Program-made: the position numbers and the translations under genes
Notes under the pieces: generated by a model
Seen by the model: only the letters and a program-made list of their open reading frames with translations
Database searches by the model: none
Told to the model about the DNA's origin: nothing
Assembly: GCA_945863875.1 (NCBI GenBank)
Contig: CAMBBS010000024.1
Span: 1 to 64,000 of the forward strand
DNA from: Desulfopila aestuarii DSM 18488
GTDB taxonomy: Bacteria > Desulfobacterota > Desulfobulbia > Desulfobulbales > Desulfocapsaceae
DNA: 64,000 bases
Direction: 5' to 3'
Shown here: positions 1 to 9,303 of the stretch, piece after piece
How the letters are laid out: each line of letters begins with the position of its first letter
Position numbering within the stretch: position 1 is the first letter of the stretch

Positions 1-529
1 CATGCACCGGCTGGCGCAGGCCGCCGGCACTGCCGAGCAGAGGGAAAAAGCCGAAGCGGCGGATAAATCGGGCTATTTCGGTGATATTTTTGTCCCGGCC
101 AAGGCCGTAGATCAGGGTCGGCCGCAGAATGAGCCAGTCGGCCCCTGTTGCGGCGGCCCAGTTTTGCAGGTCTTCTTCGCCCTGCAACAGACGGGCGGCC
201 ATGGCCACTTCGGCTTGGTCGGAAGAGGCGGTTTTGCTGAAGCGGCTGGTCGAAGACAGGGCGACGATACGGCGTGCGCCGCATGACTCGAGCAGCGGGT
301 AGTGTTCCTGGAGCAGCCAGATGGGGGCGGCGCACAGCCAGTTGTCGATGTGGCCGGTGACGCTGCGATGTTTCTCGGTCAGCCGGTGCCATCTGATGCC
401 GGGCCTTGCCGGGGCCTGCGGTTTTCTTGAAAAGGCCTCGACCGGTACATTATCTCGACGCAGCCGGGCAATGAGTTGCTCGCCAACAAAGCTGCTTGCC
501 CCGAGCACGCCGACAGCTGCTCTAGACAT
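1..529 (-). CDS. NAD(P)-dependent epimerase/dehydratase-like protein, partial (runs off window start)
   Basis: Reverse-strand reading from CAT at 527-529: MSRAAVGVLGASSFVGEQLIARLR..., Rossmann GxxxxxG near the N-terminus; no stop before the window edge. Confidence 0.7.
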   Translation of the reverse strand, partial: MSRAAVGVLGASSFVGEQLIARLRRDNVPVEAFSRKPQAPARPGIRWHRLTEKHRSVTGHIDNWLCAAPIWLLQEHYPLLESCGARRIVALSSTSRFSKTASSDQAEVAMAARLLQGEEDLQNWAAATGADWLILRPTLIYGLGRDKNITEIARFIRRFGFFPLLGSAGGLRQPVH

Positions 530-1415
530 TTTTTCCTCCGACAAAGGCGGCGGCGATACGGCCGCCGTGGTAGCCGGCAATCAGGGTAAAGCGCAGCCAG
601 ACGCCGAAGACGACCAGCGGCCAGAGCAGGCCGGGATACTGATGGCGGAAAAACTTGCGGTAAAAGCGCATCATGCCCTTATGTTTATGCCACTCGACAA
701 AGATCGGCCGGTTGCGGCTGCAGGCGCCCTGGTCATGGATAAAAAGCGCCTGCGGCACGAAGAGGATTTTCCACCCCTGTTGCCGAAAGCGCATGCACAG
801 ATCGAGATCTTCGCAGTGGAGGAAATATTCTTCATCCCAGTCGCCGACGTCGTCCATCGCCTCACGCCTGATGAGCATGCAGGCGCCCGAGGTCGCCTCC
901 ACCTCGACAGGTCCTTTGGGCAGCGGCTGTTGGTGCAGATTGAAATCAGAGAACAGGCGTGGCCAGCGTCGAGAAAGACCGGCCAGGCCGAAGGCGCGGA
1001 CAAACGAGCGCCAGGGCGTGGGTACGGCGCGCCGCCCGCCGACCTGTTCGGTGCCGTCCATGTTCCGCAGCAGGCCGGTCGCCAGACCTGCGCGCGCATC
1101 CGCATCCATGATCAGCAGCAGCTGGGACAGGGCGTCAGGCTCGAAAAAACAGTCGGGATTAAGAAAGAGCAGAAAGGGACCGGAGGCGACGCGCGCGCCG
1201 GTATTACACGCCGCGGCGAAACCGACGTTGGTGGGATTGTCGATTATCCGGACGCCGGGCAACCCCTGCAGGGGGGCAAGGCTTTCATCCGTCGAGGCGT
1301 TATCGACGACGATAATCTCGATTTCCTGCGGACATTTCAGCAGTGAATTGACACAGCGATGCAGCAGTTCACCCGCGTTATAATTAACTATAATTGTTGA
1401 AACGATAACACGCAT
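522..1415 (-). CDS. Family 2 glycosyltransferase (rhamnosyltransferase-like)
   Basis: 297 aa; VSTIIVNYNAGELLHRCVNSLL, IIVVDNASTDES, FLNPDCFF motifs of the GT-A fold. Confidence 0.9.
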   Translation of the reverse strand: MRVIVSTIIVNYNAGELLHRCVNSLLKCPQEIEIIVVDNASTDESLAPLQGLPGVRIIDNPTNVGFAAACNTGARVASGPFLLFLNPDCFFEPDALSQLLLIMDADARAGLATGLLRNMDGTEQVGGRRAVPTPWRSFVRAFGLAGLSRRWPRLFSDFNLHQQPLPKGPVEVEATSGACMLIRREAMDDVGDWDEEYFLHCEDLDLCMRFRQQGWKILFVPQALFIHDQGACSRNRPIFVEWHKHKGMMRFYRKFFRHQYPGLLWPLVVFGVWLRFTLIAGYHGGRIAAAFVGGKNV

Positions 1416-1634
1416 GATTGTTTATATACACTGTCTGCCGGGCAAAAGACCGGTGATCTTTGGTCGCTGATACTGATGTGATATGGCTGGAAAAAAACGC
1501 CGTGACTGTGCTTGACTGTGAGTAGAATCTTTTAATCTACCCGCTTGTGCATGGATCGGCAAGGTTTTTGTGGGCACCTAGCTATAAAAAAGAGTCGAGA
1601 GATGGGCGCCGTGGCCGTTTTGTTGATGGAAACC

Positions 1635-2192
1635 CTATTTTTTCTCCCGGTTATTCAACAGCCGTTTCTCGCTTCTCCTGGTAAAAAAGATGGACAGGAG
1701 CTTGAGCGAAAATACATAGGTGAGAAGGCCAGTCACCAGGCCGATAGCCAGGCTGCCGAGAACCAGAGGGATGAGGATTTCCTTGCCCATCTGCAAGACG
1801 GCGAGAAACTGTTCCTGGATATCCCAGAATTCAAGCGAGGCCATGGTCCGGCCGATATCAATAAACAGTCCGGACACTTCCGACAGGGGCGGGCCGTGCC
1901 AGATTTTTGCCCCCAGCCAGTAGTTGAAGGTATAAATGGGCGCGAGGGTGACCGGGTTGGTGATCCACACCGGTATCATGGCGGCGGGCCGGTTCAGATT
2001 GAAAAAGGTGGCCATGACAAAGGCCAGAATGAGCTGGACGCCGATCGTCGGGGTGAAAGCAATAAAGGTGCCCAGGCCGAGACCTCCGGCGATGGCCCGG
2101 GGAGAACTGCGCAACTTGATGACCCAGCGCAGAACCGGTCGCATACGGATGAGGATTTGCCGTTTGTTTTTCTTTTGAGGTAATTCTTGCAT
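1635..2192 (-). CDS. DUF2062 domain-containing membrane protein
   Basis: RAIAGGLGLGTFIAFTPTIGVQLILAFVMATFFNLNRPAAMIPVWITNPVTLAPIY signature; start chosen at MQELPQKK. Confidence 0.8.
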   Translation of the reverse strand: MQELPQKKNKRQILIRMRPVLRWVIKLRSSPRAIAGGLGLGTFIAFTPTIGVQLILAFVMATFFNLNRPAAMIPVWITNPVTLAPIYTFNYWLGAKIWHGPPLSEVSGLFIDIGRTMASLEFWDIQEQFLAVLQMGKEILIPLVLGSLAIGLVTGLLTYVFSLKLLSIFFTRRSEKRLLNNREKK

Positions 2193-2226
2193 TATTTTAT
2201 TAACCGCTTCCGGATCAAGGCTAAGC

Positions 2227-3648
2227 TTACGGCAAGATTCTGATGCTCGGGTACATGCCGGCCTTTGCACCGAACTGGAACGGTTGGATGGTGTTCAGGG
2301 AAAGCTTCTGATTTCGCTGGGCATGGCCGGCATTTTCCCCGTTGGCGAAAAAAGCCCCGTTGGCCTCGAGGATATGATGAATGCGGTCCTTGAAGGACTG
2401 GACGAGCAGGGCCCCTTTTCCTTCAAAATGCATGCGGCCTTTGGTAAACGACGATTCAACGCTGGCCAGTTCGTCGAGGGAGAGGGAGTTTGTCGCCAGC
2501 TCCTCCTTGTTTCTTATCAGCCCCCAGACGAGGTGCCCGGCCGGAATTTCCAGCGGCTGGTCGATGTCGATGATGGTATGCGGCACAATGACACATCCCG
2601 TACCGATGGTTAGCCGGCTGTCCTTTTTGCCGTAGAGAAAACTATTGAAACCGACAAAGACATAGGGCCCGAGCTGCGCCTCGATTATTTTCGCCCCATG
2701 GGCGGTGACGTTGTAGCCTTGAAGGCAGGAGTTGATGATAAAACAGTTTTCCTGGGCGTTGGCCCCCTTGCCGAGAGTGGAGTTTTCCAGGTAGGCCCGC
2801 TGGGAGACCAGCACGTTCTCGGCGATTTTTATATTGGGCAGGACCACGGCATAGCGATCCAGCGAGGCCGTTTCGGGAATGGATTCGATGGCGTCAAGGT
2901 TGACAAAGTCGAACACCCGCTGGAATTGCTCTTTACGTTCTTCGATGAAATCGATGAGGACGCCCCAGGGCACCTTGTCCGGTGACAGTGAAACGTAGTG
3001 GGCGAGAATATCCTGCGGGTATTTATAGAGAAAGTTGAACTGACCGGGCTTGTGCACCCAGATGGTGCCGGGATCGACCTTCTGGTGGCTGATTTCTCCG
3101 GCCTGGATATAGGAGTAGGAGCCGATCACGCAGTCGCGCATGGTCGTCAGGTCGACGGTGGCAAAGGGGCCGAGAAAACTGCCGTCGGTCGGTGAGCCAT
3201 GGATGTTGGCGTAGTCCATGGCCAGGGTATCGGTTATAAAGAATTTTTCCGGGGTTTCCGGATCATGGGAATAGTTGTGCACCAGCGTTTTGACCAGCGC
3301 GCTGTCCTCAATATCAATAATTTCGTCCTTGTTCAAGGTCAGGGCAAAGTCGCCGAACTGGATGGTATTGTCTTTGCGTTTCAGTTCATCGCCGCGGATA
3401 TCACTCTTGTAGAGCAGTGAATTGCGCACCCGGCATTTTCCAAGAAAATAGCTGCCGGCAAGGGCGGAATTTTCAAAGTGCAGATCAAGCGGATGGTCCG
3501 GGGTTATGCCGTAAAAGGCATAGAACTTGCTCATCTGATCCGGTGGAATAAGGGCATCGGCATATGGTCTGACATCAAACTTCTGTTCTCGGAGATTGAT
3601 GTTGACCCTCTGGACAATTCTATTGAAGAGTTTTTCCAATTCTTTCAT
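2227..3648 (-). CDS. Left-handed beta-helix (hexapeptide-type) transferase-like protein
   Basis: 473 aa with successive hexapeptide-like turns. Confidence 0.6.
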   Translation of the reverse strand: MKELEKLFNRIVQRVNINLREQKFDVRPYADALIPPDQMSKFYAFYGITPDHPLDLHFENSALAGSYFLGKCRVRNSLLYKSDIRGDELKRKDNTIQFGDFALTLNKDEIIDIEDSALVKTLVHNYSHDPETPEKFFITDTLAMDYANIHGSPTDGSFLGPFATVDLTTMRDCVIGSYSYIQAGEISHQKVDPGTIWVHKPGQFNFLYKYPQDILAHYVSLSPDKVPWGVLIDFIEERKEQFQRVFDFVNLDAIESIPETASLDRYAVVLPNIKIAENVLVSQRAYLENSTLGKGANAQENCFIINSCLQGYNVTAHGAKIIEAQLGPYVFVGFNSFLYGKKDSRLTIGTGCVIVPHTIIDIDQPLEIPAGHLVWGLIRNKEELATNSLSLDELASVESSFTKGRMHFEGKGALLVQSFKDRIHHILEANGAFFANGENAGHAQRNQKLSLNTIQPFQFGAKAGMYPSIRILP

Positions 3649-3698
3649 AAGGTATCCGAAGATTGAGGTTTTTATGAATTTGCTCTGCCGCCGACGAC

Positions 3699-4274
3699 TC
3701 AGGGTGCGTTTACCGGTTCGTTTTCCAGTTTTATCATTTTATGAAAAACAGCGGCAAAGACATCGGAGATCCTCAGGATACCGACGATTTTTTCATCCCG
3801 GGTGACCAGCAGGGACAGATGGGTTCCGGCAACCAGCCGATGTATCGCCGTGTCCAGGCTGCAATCTTCGGCGACGTATTCCCCGGCTGACGGCGTCTGC
3901 ATGAATTCTTCAACCTTTTTCACCGAGGCGGCCCGCAGCGATTCCTTGCTCATCACCTTGCCCCTGTAGCGATACAGGTCGCGGAGCTGGGTAATGTATT
4001 GATCGCTGAATTTGAACCCTTTGAGTTGTTCGATATCGGAGTTAGCGGTAAAATCCGGTTCAATGGCTTTTAGTGCCCGCAGCTGACTGATTTTGCCGAC
4101 AATGCGACCCTCCACGTCGAGGACGATGATGGCGCGGTGCTGGTATTTGCTCGTGGTATAGGTTTCCTGGGCCTGCTCCAGGGCCTTTACCGCATCGATG
4201 AGTGATGTGCCGACAACGACGGTTGCATATTCGGAAATCGGCACCATAAGGTCTTTGACACGATGATTTTCCAT
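3699..4274 (-). CDS. CBS-domain protein
   Basis: 191 aa, two CBS-like repeats (VKDLMVPISEYATVVVGTSLIDAVKAL; AEDCSLDTAIHRLVAGTHLSLLVTRDEKIVGILRISDVF). Confidence 0.8.
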   Translation of the reverse strand: MENHRVKDLMVPISEYATVVVGTSLIDAVKALEQAQETYTTSKYQHRAIIVLDVEGRIVGKISQLRALKAIEPDFTANSDIEQLKGFKFSDQYITQLRDLYRYRGKVMSKESLRAASVKKVEEFMQTPSAGEYVAEDCSLDTAIHRLVAGTHLSLLVTRDEKIVGILRISDVFAAVFHKMIKLENEPVNAP

Positions 4275-4487
4275 ATTCCCCCTGATCGGACTGACTGAGT
4301 TATGGGTAACATATCTTGAACGGATTATGCTTTGTTATCTATGATAAAAATTCGATTTTGTCAACCATTCCGGACGGGAACCCCTGCGTTAGAGCGGCAA
4401 GAGTCGCCTCTGGTGCCCCCCGCCCCTGCGCTGCAGTCCCGGGACTTCCGTGGCAGAGGATCCGGCGCATGGCTGCCAAGGGAAAGG

Positions 4488-5981
4488 TTACTGTCCCGGG
4501 CTGGCCGGAAGAGGGAACTGGATAACGGCGAATTTGACGGTTTCCGAGCGGCCATATTTATAGCGATGCTGCAGGGAGCGGACGGGGTACTCCGTCGGAA
4601 CAATATTGTAGGTCCTGGTCAGAAAGGAGACAAGCCCAGGCGGCATTGACAAAGAATTATCGGCTTGCCAGATGACCGCTGCCGAGGAAAAATTGTGGGG
4701 CAGGGTGCGGCTTGCCAATTTGTAGCCGGGGATGAGAGCGGTGCTGCCGGGAAACTGCATGTGCATATTGCCGGCGACAAAACGGTTGTCGCTGATGATC
4801 AGGCCGTCGGAAAACCCGGATTGGCGCAGCTCGCCGGCCATTGCCGTAAAGGGATAGTTCATCCGGCAGAAACGCCCTGTGACCGAGGCGCCGACCACCC
4901 GTATGGCAAAGGCGCAATAGACGGCTGCTGCCGTTATGCATACCACGCCGATAAAAACCTTGAACCGCTTTGGCGTGATCCGTGCCGGCGCAAGTCTGGC
5001 AAAGAAAAAGAGCGGGACGGCAAAGAGTAAAGGCTGCAGCCAGCGGTCTTTGACGTAGGTTACTTTAAAGAAAAAAACCACCACCAGGAGGATGAGAAAG
5101 AGCGTGAGCAGATACCGTTGGATAAACTGCTGCTGCATATCGCCCTCGGAATTGTCGTTTCGAGTGAAACCGGCGGGAAAGACCAGCAGCCAGACAAGCC
5201 ACAGCGGCGTGAGAAACAGGAAGCTCTTGACAAAAAGACTGATGATGCCCTGCACCTGATAGCCTTCGACGACCCGTTTGAACTTATGGCTCGCCGAAAA
5301 GACGATATCCTGATTATGGAACATCCACAGCAGATACGGTCCACTGACCACGGCCATGATCGCCAGAGTCAGGAGGATTTTCGGGGAAAAGAGCGCTTTT
5401 CTCCCTGCGGCAAAGGTGGCCATGGTCAGCAAAAGCGTCGCTATGAAGAGCGCGAAGTTGGCCTTGCCGAGGATGCCGATGGAGAGCAGCAAACCAAAAA
5501 GACCATAATTGAGCAGCTCCTGCTTCTTCAGAAGACGCAGCGCCTGCCAGAGAGAGGCGGCGGCGGCACAGACCACCAGCGTGGTGTGCGTCATGTCACG
5601 CTGGGATTCCCAGCCGATCTGCGGGATAAGCAGCAGGGAGCAGGTGGCGAGGATCGCCGCCCGGCTGTCCTTGAGAATTTCCCGGCCGCTGAGAAAGACG
5701 AAGACATAGGTGAGAAACAGCAGGGCGTTCTTCAGCAGGCTGACGGCAAAGACGTTTTTACCAAAGAGCTGAAAAAGGGCGTACTGCATCCAGGTATAAA
5801 GCGGCGGCTGTTCGGTATAGCCGGCCAGCAGCCATTGGCCGAGGAGAACCTGTTCCGCCTCGTCGTAGTCGAGGGCATCGGAAACCAGCACGCGCAGGAC
5901 AATGTGCAGGGCAAAATACCCCCCGAGCAAAAGGAGAAATTTGCTTGCCAGCTGCGGCGGGGATTCCGGGGAGGTCGTCAT
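4488..5981 (-). CDS. ArnT/GT39-like integral membrane glycosyltransferase
   Basis: 497 aa multi-TM; DYDEAEQVLLGQWLLAGYTEQPPLYTW near the N-terminus (GT39/PMT_2 type). Confidence 0.8.
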   Translation of the reverse strand: MTTSPESPPQLASKFLLLLGGYFALHIVLRVLVSDALDYDEAEQVLLGQWLLAGYTEQPPLYTWMQYALFQLFGKNVFAVSLLKNALLFLTYVFVFLSGREILKDSRAAILATCSLLLIPQIGWESQRDMTHTTLVVCAAAASLWQALRLLKKQELLNYGLFGLLLSIGILGKANFALFIATLLLTMATFAAGRKALFSPKILLTLAIMAVVSGPYLLWMFHNQDIVFSASHKFKRVVEGYQVQGIISLFVKSFLFLTPLWLVWLLVFPAGFTRNDNSEGDMQQQFIQRYLLTLFLILLVVVFFFKVTYVKDRWLQPLLFAVPLFFFARLAPARITPKRFKVFIGVVCITAAAVYCAFAIRVVGASVTGRFCRMNYPFTAMAGELRQSGFSDGLIISDNRFVAGNMHMQFPGSTALIPGYKLASRTLPHNFSSAAVIWQADNSLSMPPGLVSFLTRTYNIVPTEYPVRSLQHRYKYGRSETVKFAVIQFPLPASPGQ

Positions 5982-6622
5982 TGTGCTACGTCCTGCGTCG
6001 AGCGGCTGTGGCGCAGGCCGAGCAGAATGTTTCTACTGTAGACGACCACGCCGAATAACTGACCGACCAAGAGAACCGGGTCTTTTCTGAAGATGGCGTA
6101 GCTGAGCAGCATGATCGAGCCGGTGATGCTGATGATCCAGAAACCGATCGGCAGCATTGATTGTTGCCGTCTTTCGCTGTAGAGCCACTGGTAGATGAAG
6201 CGAAAAGTAAAAACACACTGGCCGACCACGCCCCAGAGCAGAAGCGACGAGGAAATATCCTTGTTGGCAAAAAGTTTGTGGATGTTATAGGTCTCTCCGG
6301 TGAGCAGCCAGCAGATGGCCAGGCCGGGGAAAACAAAAACCAGGATCCGCACCGGGCCCGGGACCTTTTCCCAGAAGCCGAAGTAATAGAGATTGCGGAT
6401 GTACACCCCATAGGTAATAACCTGGCCGAGAATGATGACCAGATCATTGCGCAGGATACCGTAGACCATCAACAGAAAGGAGGCGAGGATGCTCAGCTGC
6501 CAGAAGAGCAGGGGCGAGAGAATCCGTCCCGCCTTTTCCGAGGCAATCCACTGGGTGATCTGCCGTGCCGAAAAAAGAATCTGGGCGAGAAAACCTATTG
6601 AAAAAACGAGGTATTGGTTCAT
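5978..6622 (-). CDS. Lipid-A-disaccharide synthase N-terminal-like (LAB_N) membrane protein
   Basis: 214 aa, two repeats of FxxGFLAQILFSARxxxQWIxSEK / VGQCVFTFRFIYQWLYSERR; 4-bp overlaps with neighbours. Confidence 0.8.
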   Translation of the reverse strand: MNQYLVFSIGFLAQILFSARQITQWIASEKAGRILSPLLFWQLSILASFLLMVYGILRNDLVIILGQVITYGVYIRNLYYFGFWEKVPGPVRILVFVFPGLAICWLLTGETYNIHKLFANKDISSSLLLWGVVGQCVFTFRFIYQWLYSERRQQSMLPIGFWIISITGSIMLLSYAIFRKDPVLLVGQLFGVVVYSRNILLGLRHSRSTQDVAQ

Positions 6623-7350
6623 GTATTCCGGTCCGCTATCTTGTAGCGGATATATCGACTGCGCATCCAGCGAAAGGCCAGGGTGTCAAAAAAAGGCCCA
6701 ACAAGACGGTTGAGGAGATGGTATTTGGCGGTACCGGCATAACGGGGCGAGTGCGTTATGGGAAGCTGCTTGACTTTGCCGCCCTGCAGCTGGACGAGGG
6801 CGGGAAGAAAACGGTGCAGGCCGACGAAAAAAGGCATTTCCCGGGCGTAGGTGAGTTTGATTATTTTCAAGGGACAGCAGGTATCCTTGATGGCATCATT
6901 GATCATCAAGCGCCGGTAGGTATTGGCAATTTTCGAGGATAACCGTTTTATCAAACGGTCCTGTCTTTTTTCGCGGATGCCGTTGACCATGTCATAGTCG
7001 GGAAAATAACTGAAATATGATAAAAAGTCGGCGGGATGGGTCTGCAGGTCGGCATCGATATAGCCGACCAGTGTCGTCGTGCAATGATCAAAGCCGGCCT
7101 TTATGGCGACGCTCAGGCCATAGTTTTTATCGAGGGACAGCACGGTGCAATACGCGGTCTGCTGGCATTTTTCCGTGAGTATTTTCAGGCTATTATCTGA
7201 CGATCCGTCATTGATGAAGAGGACGCGGCTTGGCACGGGGCTGGAGGCGATAAAGGTGTCCATCTCGAGAAAGAATGCCGGAAGGCTCTCTTCTTCATTA
7301 AATACCGGGACGATGATGGTCAGTTCATCACTCATGTGTGACTCATGCAA
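6619..7350 (-). CDS. Family 2 glycosyltransferase (dolichol-phosphate mannosyltransferase/ArnC-like)
   Basis: 243 aa; LTIIVPVFNEEESLPAFF, VLFINDGSSDNSL, VGYIDADLQTHPADF. Confidence 0.9.
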   Translation of the reverse strand: MHESHMSDELTIIVPVFNEEESLPAFFLEMDTFIASSPVPSRVLFINDGSSDNSLKILTEKCQQTAYCTVLSLDKNYGLSVAIKAGFDHCTTTLVGYIDADLQTHPADFLSYFSYFPDYDMVNGIREKRQDRLIKRLSSKIANTYRRLMINDAIKDTCCPLKIIKLTYAREMPFFVGLHRFLPALVQLQGGKVKQLPITHSPRYAGTAKYHLLNRLVGPFFDTLAFRWMRSRYIRYKIADRNT

Positions 7351-7611
7351 TTGGATGTATTCGCCGTTTGCTTTTGGGCGGCCGGGATCTGCTCTGGCAG
7401 GGTTCTACGGGTCTATGCGATAACCGCATATGGTTACCAGACATCGTCATGAAACTCAAGTCAATTTCTTGGCGGTGGTGGGTCCTCTCTCCGGCCCGAG
7501 CCGCACTATCTTGTCGGTATGTCGATTATAGTTTTCCCGCAGGGCTGGAAGTATGCTAATGTTACAAAAGTAAAAAGCCAGTTTAAGAGTACCCTCTTTT
7601 GGAAGGTGTGC

Positions 7612-9279
7612 ATGTACACGTTATTTTATAATTTAAAAACCAAGCCATTTGCCATGAATACCGACCCGTCTTTTGCGTGGATTGGTGAAAAACAGCAGGA
7701 AGCCTTGGCCAGACTGCGTCGCGGAATAGTGGAGACGACAGGTTTTCAGCTTGTAACCGGAGCCGCCGGGACCGGCAAGACAACGCTGCTGCAGGCCCTG
7801 ACGGCACGTCTGGACCGGGATATTGCCTGGGCGGTTATTGACGAGCCGAGCATGGAAAGGATCGATTTTTATAATGCCATTGCCGGAAAGTTTGGTGTGC
7901 AGGAGTCGTTTACTTCAAAGGTGCAGTTTCTTCTGCAATTCCGTCAATTTTTACATCAGGCCGCTGGCGAGAAGAAAAAGGTGCTGTTGCTGCTTGATAA
8001 CTGTCACCTCCTGCCGCAGGAGATGCTCGAAGACCTGCGCCTGCTCGCCAATATTGAAAATGCCGGAGTGAAGCTGATGCAGATATTTTTCTTCGGGCAA
8101 CCCGAATGCAAAGATATGCTCATGCAGCCGAAGAATAGGGCGGTGATGCAGCGTTTGACCCATGTCGCAGAATTGCTGCCCTTGAACGTCACGGAAACCG
8201 GTGACTATATCCGCCACCGGCTGAAAATTGCCGGTACAGAGGAACCATTGTTTACCGCCCAGGCGGTGCAGATGGTGCATCGTTATGCCCAGGGCAATCC
8301 GCGCCGGATCAACGCGCTTTGCGACGAGGCTTTGGCCGCTGGAGCAGTGCAGGGTGTAAAGAGCATTGACGCGAAGAGTATTGCCGCCTGTGCGAACCAG
8401 TTGACACCCGGACCTGTCCGGCGACCGAGCTCCTTTACCGGGGCTGGTCTTACATCGCACCCTTCACACAGCTGGGCCAGGTATGGCCTCGGCCTCTTGG
8501 TTCTTTGCCTGGTTGGCATCGCTTTCTGGTGGCCAAGGGGGGATTCTTTGCAGACTGTGCAGCAGGCTCCGCCGGAGACGGCAAGGACGCCGCAGGTGGT
8601 GGTGCCGCTCGCGGTGCCGCCGGTGGAGGTGCCGAAGTTGCAGGACGTGTCGCCGATCAGCCCCCTGCCTCCGGTGATGACCTATAAGGATGATGTTAGT
8701 GCGACGAAGCCTCCGGAAAAAAGTGAAGTGAAGCCTCCGGAGGCGGCGGTTGCCACGACGCCGATAGGTACCGAGGTGGCGGACCTGCCCCCCGGAGAAA
8801 CAGCCGCCGCAGTCGTCGCCGCCCCGGCAGGGGAACCGCAGGCGCTTGCCGCCCCGGGTGCGGGACAACCGGAGGGAACGCCGGAAACCACGGCGGTGGC
8901 CGGGGCTCCATTGCAGCAAGAGCTGACGACGATGGAGCCGCGTATGATACGCCTGCCGATCCATTCGAATTCCCTTGAACTGACGGCTGCCGCGCGAAAT
9001 GAGCTGGACGGTTTTGTTGAAAAACTACACGATTATCCCCGGGCGAAGCTTGTCGTAAAAGGCTTTGTCTCGGCACAAGAAAATTCCCCGGCGAACACCA
9101 AATTGTCTGAAGACCGGGCGATGCATGTGCAGAAAATTTTACTGGCCAAAGGAATCGACGCCAAGCGCATTGAGGTGGTGGGCATGGGCAACCAAGAGCC
9201 GATCGCCTCGAATACGACCAGCGCAGGGCGAAAGAAAAATCGGCGGGTGGAGGTGCTGGTTATCCATGACGGCATCTGA
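7612..9279 (+). CDS. ExeA/GspA-like AAA ATPase fused via TM and Pro-rich linker to a C-terminal OmpA-like domain
   Basis: Walker A GAAGTGKTTL, Walker B VLLLLDNCHLL; TM YGLGLLVLCLVGIAFWW; C-term RAMHVQKILLAKGIDAKRIEVVGMGNQEPIASNTTSAGRKKNRRVEVLV. Start ATG 7612 preceded by ggaagg. Confidence 0.85.
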   Translation: MYTLFYNLKTKPFAMNTDPSFAWIGEKQQEALARLRRGIVETTGFQLVTGAAGTGKTTLLQALTARLDRDIAWAVIDEPSMERIDFYNAIAGKFGVQESFTSKVQFLLQFRQFLHQAAGEKKKVLLLLDNCHLLPQEMLEDLRLLANIENAGVKLMQIFFFGQPECKDMLMQPKNRAVMQRLTHVAELLPLNVTETGDYIRHRLKIAGTEEPLFTAQAVQMVHRYAQGNPRRINALCDEALAAGAVQGVKSIDAKSIAACANQLTPGPVRRPSSFTGAGLTSHPSHSWARYGLGLLVLCLVGIAFWWPRGDSLQTVQQAPPETARTPQVVVPLAVPPVEVPKLQDVSPISPLPPVMTYKDDVSATKPPEKSEVKPPEAAVATTPIGTEVADLPPGETAAAVVAAPAGEPQALAAPGAGQPEGTPETTAVAGAPLQQELTTMEPRMIRLPIHSNSLELTAAARNELDGFVEKLHDYPRAKLVVKGFVSAQENSPANTKLSEDRAMHVQKILLAKGIDAKRIEVVGMGNQEPIASNTTSAGRKKNRRVEVLVIHDGI

Positions 9280-9303
9280 GCCGGCGGGGGAGGGGCGCGG
9301 CCG

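Noticed and set aside
321-1346. 341-aa plus-strand ORF opposite the GT2 gene
   Set aside because: Shadow ORF in GC-rich DNA; the antisense frame has clear GT2 motifs and this one has none.
5118-6041. 307-aa plus-strand ORF opposite the ArnT-like gene
   Set aside because: Low-complexity charged composition typical of antisense reading; no domain recognisable.
8464-8964. 166-aa Arg-rich minus ORF in the ExeA-OmpA linker
   Set aside because: Complement of the Pro/Ala-rich linker; composition artefact.
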